Shown here piece after piece: positions 11,511 to 22,695 of a stretch of 64,000 nucleotides of DNA; position 1 is the first letter of the stretch; each line of letters starts with the position of its first letter. The stretch is taken from positions 1,922,001 through 1,986,000 of the forward strand of contig OZ037833.1 in assembly GCA_964035575.1 (NCBI GenBank), read 5' to 3'. This DNA comes from Rhynchopus sp. YZ270_cl-10 (Eukaryota; Euglenozoa; Diplonemea; Diplonemida; Diplonemidae). The position numbers were made by a program, and so were the translations under genes. The notes below the pieces were generated by a model. The model saw only the letters and a list, made by a program, of their open reading frames with translations. It made no database searches and was not told the DNA's origin.

Positions 11511-12221
11511 CTAATCCTGAATAGGTTGTATAAACCGTGCTTGAACTGTCCCTGCTGCGCGGAATTGCGAGAGAATTGCCTCGAGTGTTGCGGTCATGGT
11601 ATGCACCTTGGCTGTGTTGATGAGGGCGAGACGCATGTTGGGTTGTATGTTAAATTCTGTCGGAGGCACTGATTCCACGTTGAGGTGGTCTGAGAGAACG
11701 ATACCTCCGAGGAAGCATGATAGCGCTGAGGACGCAACGAGGGGGCTGGAAAATTCGTGTTGCGCCAGCTCCGCGGCTTGGTCCGCGAGGTCCGCACAGC
11801 GCACATCCCTGCTCACATTGAAGACCACCGACCCCACCAACGCTGTCTCACTATCCAACACATCCGGCGTCACTGTCAACACATTTACCGAATAGCACAC
11901 CACAAACGTTGCACACATGAACAGCATCCCCAACGTCATTCCCCGCGCCCCATCATTCGCTTCACCATCCAACATAAAAGAATCCCCCGGAAGTCTCGGA
12001 TCCCTCTGATACAATCCATTAGGAAACAACGACCCAAACTGCCCCGATCGGTTCGAATGCGACGGTGGTGTGATAGGGTACTCATCGTGCAAAGACCCTT
12101 CACGGAACCAAACGCGTTTGGCAGACCCAGTCGGTTTCTGCAGTGGAGTGGGCATGCAGACATCCTCATCAAAGCTCTGCCCTAATGGATGCAACTCCAC
12201 TACCTCAATGTGGTGGCTCAT
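11511..12221 (-). CDS. Predicted single-pass membrane protein, unrecognised
   Basis: 236 residues in one exon. Residues about 94-117 (MTLGMLFMCATFVVCYSVNV) form one membrane-spanning helix, preceded by a hydrophilic N-terminal region of about 90 residues rich in Pro/Ser and followed by a C-terminal domain of about 120 residues. There is no signal peptide, so a signal-anchor orientation with the C-terminal domain on the lumenal or outer side is likely. The tail (TEFNIQPNMRLALINTAKVH) looks structured, but I recognise no family. It is the most downstream visible gene of the minus-strand cluster; a spacer of 426 bases separates it from the glycosyltransferase gene. Confidence 0.7.
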   Translation of the reverse strand: MSHHIEVVELHPLGQSFDEDVCMPTPLQKPTGSAKRVWFREGSLHDEYPITPPSHSNRSGQFGSLFPNGLYQRDPRLPGDSFMLDGEANDGARGMTLGMLFMCATFVVCYSVNVLTVTPDVLDSETALVGSVVFNVSRDVRCADLADQAAELAQHEFSSPLVASSALSCFLGGIVLSDHLNVESVPPTEFNIQPNMRLALINTAKVHTMTATLEAILSQFRAAGTVQARFIQPIQD

Positions 12222-12647
12222 CGTCTTAAATCAAAGAAAAAAAAGAAGGGATGGAGAGAGAGAGAGAGAGAGAGAGGAGAGGATAATAGGGGGGGAATTT
12301 AAAATGCTGGATGTTGTTGCGTTTTGAAGGGTTTGAAGTGGTTTTGATTGCAGATCTGTTTTTTGTCCTCGATGAGAGGACTAATGTGATGCTGCTGGAT
12401 GAAATATGGCGAAATATAACGCCTCTATACATAAGCCAAAACCCGTAGATATGAAAATATTTCGGGAAATTCAAAATTTCTTTCAAGACAGTAAGATTTT
12501 TCATGAAGTAAGGGGGATTGTAAGAAAATTTAAAAAAGGGGACAAAAGGTGTTCATGAAGTAAGGGGGGAGAAGAGGCTTTTGTTTAGAACTCAATGTTA
12601 GAAAAGTGTAAGTAAAAAAAGGGGGAGGGAAGAATGAGAGCCCCACT

Positions 12648-14069
12648 TTATGGGTACTGTGTAACCCAGGCAGCATCTTTGCCGATGCGCAAAAGCTTCT
12701 GGAGGTTCGGTGCTTTGCAGTACAGCGATTTATAGGCTGACAACGCAGCATTGATCTTTCTGGGCAGCATCTCAAGGAAGAACAGTGCATTTCGCTCGGG
12801 GGTTTGGCTTTTCGAAGTTTCTGTAGCATTTTTTGCTGTTTTCAACAACGCAGGAAGTTCCCAGAGAAGATGCGACGCACATGCCAACACCCCCGAAGGA
12901 ATTCTCTCCTTTGACAAAAAGAAATATTCAACCAGACTGCGACCATTTGCCACCTCCCAATTTTGTTGAAAATACGCTGGTAGAGGATAGTCTTCGTCTT
13001 CGCTTAGACAGCTTAGTTCGAAGGGTTGAATGAATTTGAGGAGAAGCGGGGGTACCTGGGTGGGAGAGCTCCATCGGGCGATCTCTTCGCTGTGCAGGGT
13101 GACGTTGAGGATGGAGAGGCTCAGGCTTGCTGCTGCGTAGTCCGATCTCCAGCCACCCCAATACTCTCTAAAGAGTTGGGTCAGCCTCAACCACATTGGC
13201 ACCATGCCCACCCAATCCCTTCTTGACAATGCCAAAGGCAACTCCACCTCTGTCACATTCATTCCGCAAGAAACGTTCATTCGTCCACAAATCCTCTTAA
13301 CCTGTCCTTTCCAAAGAGCAGACTCTTGTACAAGTGCTGTCTGCCCCACAGCACGCCCCAACGACACCCCCGCCGCAATCCCCGTAAAAGGCCCCAAAGG
13401 AACCGAATCCAAATCAAACAAAACCAAAGTGTCCTCCTGCGGCACAAAATAGGCCAGCCAAAACAACACTGCCAGAGGTCTTCCCAGTCGGGGGTATGCG
13501 GTGCGCAGTGTCCTAGGCGGCATTCCCTCTGGAGTAAAAAAGACGAAGTAATGGTCTCTCTCAGAAAGCCTCCGTGCCGTGGTAGCCTGTTGCGGAGAAA
13601 CTACCCCCTGCGGGGAAACACAGCCGCTGACAATGCGGGACAATGCTGCGGAGGGTTCGTTTTGGTTCACCTCTAACCACGCCTTTTCGAGGGTGAGCGC
13701 ACGCCACAGATGGCCTTCTGTACAGCGCATGGAGAAGAAGGAATGTGTCCCTGAGGGGCGGAGGTACGCTGCGTCTCGCTGTGCGAGGGTCTTGCTGTTG
13801 AGGGCTGCCAGGGCTGTGAGCATGGCGGGGTTGCGCAGTGGTGCCAGGTGTGGAAGTTCTGCTACTGCTGACTGCCATTCCTCGGTGATGTTGAGTGGTC
13901 TTTTTGTTGGGGTGGTGGTTGTGATAGTGCCATGAGACGTAGATGTTGTACGTGCCTGTGCATGTGCACTATGAGTGAACGCTGCCTTACTCGCCGCCCC
14001 CCCAAGCTTCACACTACTCAAACAAAAAAACACGATTCCGACAAGCGAAAAGACACATAGTTTGCTCAT
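12648..14069 (-). CDS. Secretory-pathway glycosyltransferase, HPAT/peptidyl-Ser galactosyltransferase-like (GT95/GT96 type)
   Basis: 473 residues, single exon. Residues 1-25 (MSKLCVFSLVGIVFFCLSSV) are a signal peptide or anchor, followed by a Thr/Ser-rich stem (30-60). The core has HSFFSMRC (109-116), HYFVFFTPEGMP (173-184), RLGRPLAVLFWLAYF (194-208) and then DTLVLFDLDSVPLGPF (213-228). This order resembles plant hydroxyproline O-arabinosyltransferases and algal peptidyl-serine galactosyltransferases, where an acidic DPD/DxD-like triad precedes the GPF motif; here it is DLD at 219-221. A later block (RRDWVGMVPMWLRLTQLFR) matches the conserved region following the metal site. Likely role: O-glycosylation of secreted proteins in the Golgi or ER. 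The family call rests on motif order seen by eye, so the sugar and acceptor are unknown. Confidence 0.6.
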   Translation of the reverse strand: MSKLCVFSLVGIVFFCLSSVKLGGAASKAAFTHSAHAQARTTSTSHGTITTTTPTKRPLNITEEWQSAVAELPHLAPLRNPAMLTALAALNSKTLAQRDAAYLRPSGTHSFFSMRCTEGHLWRALTLEKAWLEVNQNEPSAALSRIVSGCVSPQGVVSPQQATTARRLSERDHYFVFFTPEGMPPRTLRTAYPRLGRPLAVLFWLAYFVPQEDTLVLFDLDSVPLGPFTGIAAGVSLGRAVGQTALVQESALWKGQVKRICGRMNVSCGMNVTEVELPLALSRRDWVGMVPMWLRLTQLFREYWGGWRSDYAAASLSLSILNVTLHSEEIARWSSPTQVPPLLLKFIQPFELSCLSEDEDYPLPAYFQQNWEVANGRSLVEYFFLSKERIPSGVLACASHLLWELPALLKTAKNATETSKSQTPERNALFFLEMLPRKINAALSAYKSLYCKAPNLQKLLRIGKDAAWVTQYP

Positions 14070-14270
14070 ATCTGGGGGGAAGGATGATGACGATGGGGGT
14101 TTTTTTGATCATAAATGGTGCTCGGAAAGCACCGATATCGACAGGTCCTTGACAGGATTTCGGTATCACCATTTAACAAAGGTTAAAAATAGAAGACCAT
14201 TTTTTTTTGTCGTTTCGGGGGGTTTCTTTTCTTGGTAGAACCCTGTAAAGGGCACTCCCCAAAGAGATTC

Positions 14271-15925
14271 TCACCGTACGACACTGCCACTCCTGCTCGC
14301 GGGAAGCGAGAGTGGTAGGGACGGTGTTGTGTCGCCCCTGATGTGTGTTGGGAGGGCGGGGAACATGTCGGACCTGGCTGGGAGTCTGGACATGAGTTTG
14401 CTGTTGATCTTCTTTTCGCTTTCGGTCATACACTGTATTGCGGGGAGGACATTTGGGGTATGAAGTGTTCCACATCAACACAAACCAAAACCGAGGGTTT
14501 TATGTTGATGGGGTAAAAAATGCAAGGGTAAAGGGGGAAAAAGCATACCTCGGGTATCCTATCTTGCTTTTCCCGAATCTGCTTCACAACCTCTGTAAGA
14601 AAGCTTTTGTCGATCTCTCTCCGTTCCGCACGCTCTCGTTGCACCTCTGCCGCCGCACTCTCGACAGACTCGCGGATGCGTTGCTTGTCCTCCAAGGCTT
14701 CTTGCTTCTCTCGGAGTTTGAGTTCTTCTTTGTGCTCAATTTGGCGGCGAAGGAAACGAATGGTACGCTGCTGCTGTCGCTCCTGTTCAGCGCGCTTCTT
14801 GGCATCTGCCTGCCGCTGGAGTTGAATGACCTGCTCTGTGACAAGAAGGGCACGCTGTTCGTCAGCCGCCGCCTTTTCTGCGAGGGAAGCGTCCATAGCC
14901 TCACCCATTTCCTTCTGGCGGGCCTGCTTTAGAGCGATTTCTGCCTGATATGATTCGCGGAGTTGTTCCTCCTTTGCAAGGCGTGCGGCGTGCTGTTGTG
15001 CGAGGCGTGCATCTAGCTTCTGTTCTTCGATAACAGCGAGATCCTTTAGTTTACGCTGTGCTTCATTGTAGTAAGCATTGCGTTTGACACCGAGAATCGC
15101 GGCTTCACGCTTTTTGGTAAGCTGTGCCTGCTCCTCGCGTCCCTGCTGCATGGCTTGCTCGTAAAGGTCTTTCTCCTGCTGGAGACGTACATCCGCTTCC
15201 TTCTGTCTGCGTCTCTGCCGCTCTCGCAGCTGCGAGTCACGCTCTTTCTTCTCCTGCACATTCACTGCCCGTATTTTCTGCTCCTTCTCCGCCTCCTCAG
15301 CCTTCCACCTCGCAAGCTCCTGTTTCTTCTCTACATGCTCCTCCTCTTCTTGCTGCCGCTGCAACGCTTCGAGGTTGCGTTTTTCCAATATCTGTTCATC
15401 CAAAGCACGACGTTGTCTGCAGGTTGCGTCATGTCTTGCCTGTTTCTCTGCGTCCTCATCCTTTAGGTAATCATCGTGCGACACTTCAACGAGGTGCGCC
15501 CATATGTCACGTTCTATGGCACAGCGTCGTCGGACGTGGTTTGGTTTGGGGCGGAGGGTGTCGGGGGGCATGGGGGTATGTGCCTGCGAGCTGTGCTCCC
15601 AGGAGGAGGTGGTGTCATCGTTGAGAAGACGTTGCAGCTCGCTGATCTGGGAGACCTGGGAGAGGGCGCTGCTGGTTCGGGTGCAGAGGGCGTCGGTGAT
15701 GCGTTGGATCGCCTTTTCGCATGCCTTTCCCTCCCGCAGTAGTACCTCAATCTCCGCCGCCACAGCGTCCTCCTCTTCGTCAGTCAAGTGTCTCCCCTCC
15801 CTCTGTTTGTGCACCTTATCCACCTGAGTAACAATCAATGGAATACACCTCCTTAAACGCTTCTCACTCTTCGGGTTCCCCGCCTCAAAATGCCTGTTAA
15901 ACGTCGGAGCAGGCGTGGAGGCCAT
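14271..15925 (-). CDS. Long coiled-coil protein, trichohyalin/TPH-like (two exons)
   Basis: Exons 15925-14549 and 14432-14271, 512 residues. The 116-base intron has the usual boundaries, CCCGAG|GTATGC and CAATACAG|T, in phase 0; without splicing the frame would read into low-complexity DNA. Residues 1-170 contain a short helical domain and a Ser/Thr/Pro linker. From about 180 to 458 it is a continuous Arg/Glu/Gln/Lys/Ala-rich helix of the kind found in TPH-domain proteins of axonemes (MNS1, CFAP45, CFAP53), but no member can be named. A ciliary or cytoskeletal role is inference. I chose the ATG at 15925 because the upstream frame (to 16087) runs through dispersed repeat F3. A polypyrimidine plus TTGGCAG acceptor lies about 33 nt upstream, suitable for trans-splicing. 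Confidence 0.7.
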
Positions 15926-16007
15926 ATTAACAAAGAGGAGGGGGAGGAGGGGGACATCTGCCAAATGAGTGATTTTTTTTTTGAAAAAATATAAAAAGCA
16001 GAGTTGA

Positions 16008-16112
16008 AAATACAAAGGCCCTCTCGTGAAGAAGTGTACCTTTGGTATGACCTGGCTGTACCGGAGGGGGGTGGACACCCCAACCATGCATTTCGTTTAC
16101 ATAAATAAGGTT
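16008..16112 (-). repeat. Dispersed repeat F3, copy upstream of the coiled-coil gene
   Basis: Related to 33894-34020 and 38124-38245. Shared blocks are GAAATACAAAG, CCCTCTCGTGAA, GTGTACC, GGTATGACC, TGTACCGGAGGGGGGTGGAC and CATTTCGT. Two of the three longer copies lie within about 200 bases 5' of a minus-strand gene start, and all copies have the same orientation. Confidence 0.7.
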
Positions 16113-16190
16113 CCCTTTTTTTGTCTACACACAATCTAAAGTTTCTAGTGGGGTGGGGAGGGACAAAATAGCCCTAAAAAAAAAATCCCT

Positions 16191-17804
16191 TTAATTAGTA
16201 GGGACGGTATAGTGCTGGGGGATGCCTAGTTTCTTTTCGAGCTCGCGGACCCGCAGGCTGTCTAGCTCCTTTTGTGCCTTTTGGGAGACATCGGGGGGAG
16301 GGCCTGGGGGTTGGAGGGGTGGGCCGCCTGCTGCACCGCCACCTAAGCCAATATTCTTTTGCCGATGCTCAAGCCTGCGGAGAATGCTGTCCAGCTCTTT
16401 TGTTGCTGCACCGGGGCTGGCACCCGGTAGTGTCGCGCCACCAGCGGCCCCTCCTCCTCCTCCTCCCCCCCCTCCGCTGGACACAGCATTGATCACACCA
16501 CCAAACCCTGCAAAGGTGGTACGTTGCTTTGTCATACCAGCATCATCTCTGAGACGGTTAGGTGAAACCTGACGGCTTTGTGGGTTAGGGGAGCTGGTAG
16601 TGTGTCTGCGTCTGGGGCTGAGGCGGACGCTTTCTGGGTTTCTCGGGTCCGCGGTGATACCAACACCATTATTGGGATTGCCACCCCTGGAGAGAACATC
16701 CATTTCAGTACGGCTAACCTTCTCTTTGTGGAGAAGGTCCAGATGTTCGTCGACACCTAGCAAACGGTCGACCATTTTGTTGAGAACGTTGTTGGTGTTG
16801 CTGAGGCTTGTCAGCGAGACGTCTACCTGGCTGCCTATGAGGTCACATTTTGCAAAGACGTCTCCCATTTTCGCGTCAAAATCCATTTTTAGCTCGAGAA
16901 GCGATTCGGTTGCGTTTGCGTCAGATCGGAGGGTCAGCTCTGCGAGCCTCGCAATGGTGTCCTCCCGCTCTCTCTCCCTATGGAGGAGCTCCGCAAAGCG
17001 AACGAATTTATGGAAGAATTTTGAGAGAACGGTCTGCCGGGTTTTGCCTGCAAGCTGTCTGAGACGGTCTCCACGCAGACGCCTCTTCTGCTTCCAGCTG
17101 CGGATCAGCGCTGCCCACTGCTTCCACCGCTCAAAATGCCCTTGGCAGAGCACCTTCCCGTTTTGCACCAGAAGTGCGTGCGAAATGGTTACCTTATGTC
17201 TCCGCTTCTTCGCAACCCTTTCGAACAACACAAACTTCGTATAATACCGTGAAATCAGTTTCGTTCTGTTCTTCCCATCCAACTCCGATGTCACTACCGG
17301 AAGGCGGTTCAGCCTTGCGTTTCTCCGATTCACCTTAGAGTACAAAAAATCGGTCCATTTGCGGAACGCCTTCTGCAACATGGCGGTCATCGTATTCAGC
17401 ATGACACTCCGCATTCTTCGGGTCCTCCGTTCGGCCACCTTACGGAAAAGTACCAGCCTCTGATAATAAACTCTAAGAAGTGAAGTTGTATGTTTCATTT
17501 CAAGGGGAACAACGCGAAGGTGTTTCTGCTTGCGTTTCGTTTTTTTTATAGCAAATCTATTCCATGCGTCAAAGCAAGATTTAACCATAGGGGTATCAGT
17601 GTTCTTCTGTAGAATGAACGTCGCGACCTTAGTACGGAAGCTGTCAAGGTACTGCACCCTCTCCCGCAACGCGGCGATGTCCTGCTCTGTATCCTCCTGT
17701 TTGCTCCTCAACGTCCGGATCGCATCCTGGACAGAAACATTAAACGCGGAGAACACTGAAAGGTCTAACAACTTTGACGCCTCAAATGAGAGGACATCGT
17801 CCAT
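16191..17804 (-). CDS. Trp-helix repeat (Sfi1-like) cytoskeletal-type protein
   Basis: 537 residues, single exon. After an N-terminal coiled coil (1-65) there are about three copies of a unit of roughly 100 residues. Each has a W-centred helix (FDAWNRFAIKKTKR; FRKWTDFLYSKVNRR; FERWKQWAALIRSWKQ) and a second helix with a Tyr/Phe-rich core (VYYQRLVLFRKVAERR; RYYTKFVLFERVAKKRR; KFFHKFVRFAELLHRER). Spaced Trp/Phe helices followed by Lys/Arg recall Sfi1 centrin-binding repeats, so a basal-body or filament role is possible but unproven. A second coiled coil follows (about 275-365), then a Pro/Gly-rich linker with an 11-Gly tract, and a short C-terminal helix that ends in KKLGIPQHYTVPTN. Confidence 0.65.
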   Translation of the reverse strand: MDDVLSFEASKLLDLSVFSAFNVSVQDAIRTLRSKQEDTEQDIAALRERVQYLDSFRTKVATFILQKNTDTPMVKSCFDAWNRFAIKKTKRKQKHLRVVPLEMKHTTSLLRVYYQRLVLFRKVAERRTRRMRSVMLNTMTAMLQKAFRKWTDFLYSKVNRRNARLNRLPVVTSELDGKNRTKLISRYYTKFVLFERVAKKRRHKVTISHALLVQNGKVLCQGHFERWKQWAALIRSWKQKRRLRGDRLRQLAGKTRQTVLSKFFHKFVRFAELLHREREREDTIARLAELTLRSDANATESLLELKMDFDAKMGDVFAKCDLIGSQVDVSLTSLSNTNNVLNKMVDRLLGVDEHLDLLHKEKVSRTEMDVLSRGGNPNNGVGITADPRNPESVRLSPRRRHTTSSPNPQSRQVSPNRLRDDAGMTKQRTTFAGFGGVINAVSSGGGGGGGGGAAGGATLPGASPGAATKELDSILRRLEHRQKNIGLGGGAAGGPPLQPPGPPPDVSQKAQKELDSLRVRELEKKLGIPQHYTVPTN

Positions 17805-17829
17805 ATTTTTTGTTTTTTTGTCTCCCTGA

Positions 17830-18275
17830 GAAAATGTAAGATATTGTGGTGGGTTGGAGGAGAAGTGAAGAAGTGAAGAAAAATTGGGTCATCTGAACAG
17901 GGCTATCTGATAGAAGGTAGATGCAGTGAGAAACTGTGAGACCAATAAACAAAAAAAGATCTGTCAGGCGCTGTGATATAGGTTGCAGTTTGGGTCCGAA
18001 GGTGGAGATTGGAATTAGCAAAAGGGGGGGGAGGTATCTTTCTTTGTGTTTTAATGCAAAAAAAAAGAAAGGTAGTATGTGTGTGTGTGTGTCAAAAAAA
18101 AAGAGGGGGTTTTTGTGTGTCGCTCCTCCTTTTGTTGTTTTGCTGAATAATCTCAACATTTTTTTGACTTTCTTTTTTAGAAATCTCAGCCTTATTACCA
18201 AAAAAAAAAAAAGCAGCCATTTTTTTTTTTGAGGAAACTCTGACACTTGAGGGGGAGGGGGGAGAGATAAAGACA
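17830..18275. other. Spacer with T-rich tracts
   Basis: 5' flank of the Trp-repeat gene. It contains polypyrimidine/AG stretches that could serve trans-splicing, a GT microsatellite near 18078-18092 and G-runs. No gene. Confidence 0.5.
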
Positions 18276-18426
18276 CACGCGATGCCTCATGTCAGTGTAA
18301 CATGTCATTTCACATGTGGTACGTGTTAGTACGTGTCATTCTCAGTAGAACACACACTTACACGTGTCATAAGGACATGTACCACATGTCATCGTTTTTA
18401 CCATGTCACGCTAACACGGCGTCGTG
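18276..18426. mobile_element. Small palindrome-rich MITE-like element (CACG ends)
   Basis: The left end CACGCGATGCC and right end GGCGTCGTG are imperfect inverses. The interior is built of repeated ACATGTCA/TGACATGT and ACGTGT words that pair with one another. Related ends (CACGACGG/AGTGA) occur at 20148-20250, 43739-44013 and 53274-53513. CA dinucleotides flank both ends. Confidence 0.45.
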
Positions 18427-18429
18427 CAA

Positions 18430-20147
18430 CTCAACCCATCCCTGGCGTTATGTGAGTGACAGAGCTGAGATAAAAAAAAAAAAGCTCTGGTCTGGCCAAA
18501 AAGAAAGAAAACTAATACTTTTTCCCATCTCAAAAAATTTACAGTGTCCTTTGTACTTTGTACTTTGTGTGTGTGTTTTTTTTTTTTTTTTTTTTTGCTT
18601 TTTTTTTTTTGCATTTTTTTTTAAATTTGAAAAGTGTTGGAAATAGTGTAGTCACCGCAATCTCCATTTTCCAGGTGGCCATTCTGAGAACGGCACAATT
18701 GAGGGGAGGGTGGAAAAAGGGAAAACGATTTAGTTGAAGAATAAAATTAGGGTAAAAACCCCCCCCATCGTTGTTTTTTTTTTCTTTTTTTTTTTTTTTT
18801 GCCTTTTTTTTTTTTTTTGCGAGAACACTGCAAAGAACAGTGTTTTGTACCACTTTCTGGTGGAAAATCGCACAAAAATATAAATATAAAAAAAGGAAGG
18901 GTTTGTAAGAGGAATACAAGCCTTGATGTGCTAGTCACCTTGCAAAACAAAAAAAAATCTGTCCTTTTTTTTTGTGATTTTTATCCCCTTCCTTACCAAC
19001 CCTTGAAAGGGTTGGAAACGGCTTTTGAAAAAAAATAAAAAAAAATAAAAAAAATACCCCAAGAAAGAACGTAAGGGGGGGAGAGTGGGTGGGGAAAGAG
19101 GAAAACTCAAATAAAACACGTAAAAAAACCGCCTATAAGTGTTGTTATGTGTAGCTCTTAATACTTTGTTGTTTTTTTGTTTGTTTTGTTTTTGTTTTTT
19201 TTGTTATATTATTGATGTTGATTTGTGTGCTTTTTTTTTAAATGTTGGAAATGCCATCCCATGCAACCCCGTTTTTTTTATCATTTTTTATTTTTGCTCT
19301 TTTTTGAATTTTTTTTTTTTTGCGATTTTACCCCATTTCTCCCCAGCTAACTGCAATAATAAAAGGGGCGACATCTTTTGCTTCAATCAACATTCAACCC
19401 AGAATAACCCTTTTTTTAAAAGAAAACGAAAAATACAAAAAAAAAATCCCTCCCCCATAAAACCTTGTCTTTCCCCCGCAGATCTCCTTTTATTTTCCTT
19501 TTTTTTTTTTGTACTACCCCATACACCATTTGCTCCATTATTTCTGTTGGTTGGGTTTTTTTCTTCTCTTTTTTTTAAGTTTTGCTTTTTTATTTGACAA
19601 ATTGTTGTTTTTTTTTTTGGGGGGGGGCATTTTGTGGGAGGGGGGGTGGATTTGGGTCTCCTTCTGGTACTGTACAGTAAAACAAAAAAAAAAAAAAACA
19701 CAAAAAACAAAAGTGTAAGATGAACCTAAGCCTCTGTGCTGACTCACCTAACCAAACAACACAATGTTTACGACATACTAGCAATACATTTTAGTACAAA
19801 ACTTTTGTTTTGAAAATCTGTTGGGGCTTTTTTTTTTTTTTAAATGTGTAGCTGCCATACAAAGCAGGCTTCACTCTCCATAAAAATAAACACTTCGCGA
19901 AATAATGTTTATTTCCTTCGGGATTTACACCAATCAGGAGATGTATGCTTGAGGGGGAGGAAGATAACGGGAGGGGGGGCATAATTAACTTTTTTTTTTA
20001 TATTTTTTTTTGAAAAATGGAACCCTACCCACCTGCACTCAACATTACGTTGTATTGACACATCGTGTGTTTGAAAAAGGAAGAAAAAAAGTGCGTTACA
20101 GCTTCCAAGCTGCCGTGTAAAAAGGGTTGAGGGAAAGGGGGGGTCTG
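18430..20147. other. Gene-free homopolymer spacer between NEK and Trp-repeat genes
   Basis: Long T-runs (for example 18576-18610 and 18775-18818), G-runs near 19620 and F1 hairpin copies (about 18902-18945 and 19711-19755). No gene-like stretch. Confidence 0.6.
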
Positions 20148-20250
20148 CACGACAGTGAGGTAAATGACTTGACTTGTGATTTTACTTGTAGTTTCACTGT
20201 TGTAAGGCAACGATGAAACCATAAGTCAAGTCGTTTGCTTCACTGTCGTG
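20148..20250. mobile_element. 103-bp MITE with CACGACAGTGA inverted ends
   Basis: CACGACAGTGA at 20148 is inverted as TCACTGTCGTG ending at 20250. Subterminal AATGACTTGACTTGTG pairs with TAAGTCAAGTCGTTT. It is flanked by TG dinucleotides. Same family of ends as 43739-44013 and 53274-53513. Confidence 0.65.
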
Positions 20251-20299
20251 TGTGTTAACGATAATCTGTGTATTTTTTTCTCTCTCTCTTTCCGTGGAC

Positions 20300-22056
20300 C
20301 TAGAAAATGCTCATGGCCATTTGGATCTTCTCTAACCATATTTCCATCTCTTCCTGTATGGGTGTGTTGTGTGGTGTACGTTGTGCAAATATTGGCGTGG
20401 CTGAAAAGGAATTTTCTAAAGAACCTAAGCCTCTGCTTAGTCACCCTACAATAACCAAAAATTCATGCGAAAATATGGCATTCATTCAATGAATGATTTA
20501 TTTTTTGTAACATACCTGCGAAGGTGCTTGCAACCATGTCGCTTTCAAGCCGGTGATGTTGAGCGCAAACACGTTTTCCTTCTGTGCAGACGACGCCGTG
20601 ATGCGGCAGACAGACTTGATCTGCTCAACCAAAAGCGCCTTGCCGGACTTCAGGTCCTCCTTGCGCTCGCAGATCACGAGCTCTCCGTTGCGCAGGTAGA
20701 GGTAGCGGTCCTGTTGCGTTTTGTTATCATTTTGACACATTGTGCTGCCTGCATACCTTCCATGAGCGGCCAAAGGTGCCACCGAGCTTCTTGACAGGCC
20801 CTTCGTGCGTGGCGTCCTTGGAGACCTTTTTGCTTGGGGAGGACTCGAGGATCTCCTTAACGTGGTGGTCGAGCTCCTTCTTGGTCTCGCCTCCGATCTT
20901 CTGAGAGCGGTCCACTGCGTCGAGGAACATCTTCAGCCCGTCGCGCACGTACTGCTGCTCAAAGATCTCTCTCACGGTGGGACGTTGGTCAGGGTCGCTC
21001 TGCAGAATGAACGAAATCAGGTCATGCATCTGCTGCCTGCAGTGCGACGGCGGTGGGGGGAACTTTCCTTCCAAGACCTTGTCCATCAGACCTACAGTAG
21101 TGTGGGGTATTTTAAATTATGAGTGAGCTGCCATACCTCTCATGTTCTGTGCAGTGTAAGGTCTCTTCAGTGCAAGCATTTCGTACAGCAGCACACCCAG
21201 CGACCATACATCCGCCTTTTTGCCGTACTTCTTGTTCTCCCAGAGCTGTCGTGTTGGGTGTTAGGAAAAACTAAAAAGGGGTTGTAACCTTATGAGAAAT
21301 TAGTTGGCTTGTATTTCTGAAAGGGAGGGGATGTGGGCATACCTCGGGCGCAAGGTAGTACGGTGTTCCACAGAATGTGCCTGCCACAGCGTTTGACACT
21401 GTCTCCTCATACTCGTGGGAGAACCCGAAGTCACCCAGCTTGATGACACCGGTGGAGGTCAGGAAGATATTTGCACCCTTGATGTCGCGGTGAAGCATCT
21501 TCTTGGCGTGGATGTGGTCTAGCGCCATACAGAGCTGCAGGAACATGAACAGCACCTGTGGAAAGGGGGTGTTTTTTTTTTTTATTATTGTGTTGTTTTG
21601 TTGTCACCGTTTTAAACATACCTCGTGTTCTTGGAAATATTTAAAGTTGTTCGCAGCTCTTTGCTTGACCTGTCTATCGAGGTCACCACCATCTGCGAAC
21701 TCCATGATTATAAGAAGGCAGTCGCCCTCCTCTTTGTCTTCGTAGTACCTGATCACGTTGGGGTGGCGGACGAGGGAGAGGCACTTGATCTCGCTATATG
21801 CGTACTGCACGTCGCGGTTCGACATTTTGGGTAATTCCATGACCTTTGCCACGCACACCGTGGAGTCAGAGCTCGCCTCCACCAGCCACGCCTCTCCGTA
21901 GCTGCCCCTTCCTATCTTCTTCTTTTTGAAGTACTTTGCGGAGCTCCCTTTCTCCCCGATAATACTGCTAAACTGCGGATCAGAGTCATCCTTCCCTGCT
22001 TTGTCTTCGGTTGATTTCGCCGGTATCGACGCAAGAATGCCACCCTTGTTCGCCAT
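20300..22056 (-). CDS. NEK-family protein kinase with C-terminal PH domain (six exons)
   Basis: Exons 22056-21622, 21555-21343, 21245-21137, 21091-20757, 20710-20516 and 20353-20300 give 446 residues. Introns of 66, 97, 45, 46 and 162 nt all start GTATG and end CAG or TAG. Kinase motifs: GRGSYG (49-54), VCVAKV with Lys71, HRDIKGAN (167-174), DFG (187-189), GTPYYLAPE (208-216), then KADVWSLGVLLYEM. Activation-loop and YYLAPE features fit the NIMA/NEK group. After a linker (KKLGGTFGRSWK) comes a PH domain of about 85 residues (DRYLYLRNGELVICERK ... ENVFALNITG) closed by the helix EEMEIWLEKIQMA in the last exon. NEK plus C-terminal PH is a known kinetoplastid arrangement (the NRK kinases), which supports euglenozoan origin. 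The last intron carries a sense-oriented F1 hairpin repeat. Likely role: cell-cycle or flagellar signalling at membranes. Confidence 0.9.
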
Positions 22057-22690
22057 GGTTCGCTCAGGAAAACAAACCCAGCCGAAACCTTATAAAGAAC
22101 CCCGGTAAATACCCCGGTAACCCCGCTACCTTCCCGTTGTTGTGTAAAAACAAATGTTCACACGGTGAAGATTTGTATTGTGTGGAGGGGGGGAGTGTAT
22201 TTTTTTTGTGGTGTGTAGATCCCCCTGAATAGGTGTTGAAGAATGGTATAGGGAGGAGATGAATGAAGGAGGGTAAAGGGGAGAGAGAGAGAGAGATAAA
22301 AGTGGAGTGGGAGGGGGGACTCTTTCTTCAAAAAAAAAAATCAGTAAAAACTGTACCAGGCACCTCGGAAGGAGCAAAAGAAACAATAATAACAAGAACA
22401 ATCAAAATACTTTTAAACGTGTTTTCTTTTGGGGGGGGAGAGGGACGAAGGGAATGGGAATGTATTTGTTTCTGGATAATACTACTCCCTTTGGGAGGGG
22501 GTATTTTTTGCTTGAGTGTAGACAGGAGACCTGCCACTGCTTTTTTTTTGAAAAAAGAGGTTTTTTATGAAAAGTTTGAACATGACACTCACTTTATCAT
22601 TTGCCATAATAATGTGTATTTATAAAAAATTGAATTCCCTTATGTAGCCAGCATCTTCGAGGAAGATGAGGGGAAAAGAGGAAAAGAGGA
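22057..22690. other. 5' flank of the NEK gene and spacer
   Basis: Purine- and pyrimidine-rich stretches, GA microsatellite near 22278-22296, G-runs. No gene visible. Confidence 0.5.
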
Positions 22691-22695
22691 AAAAC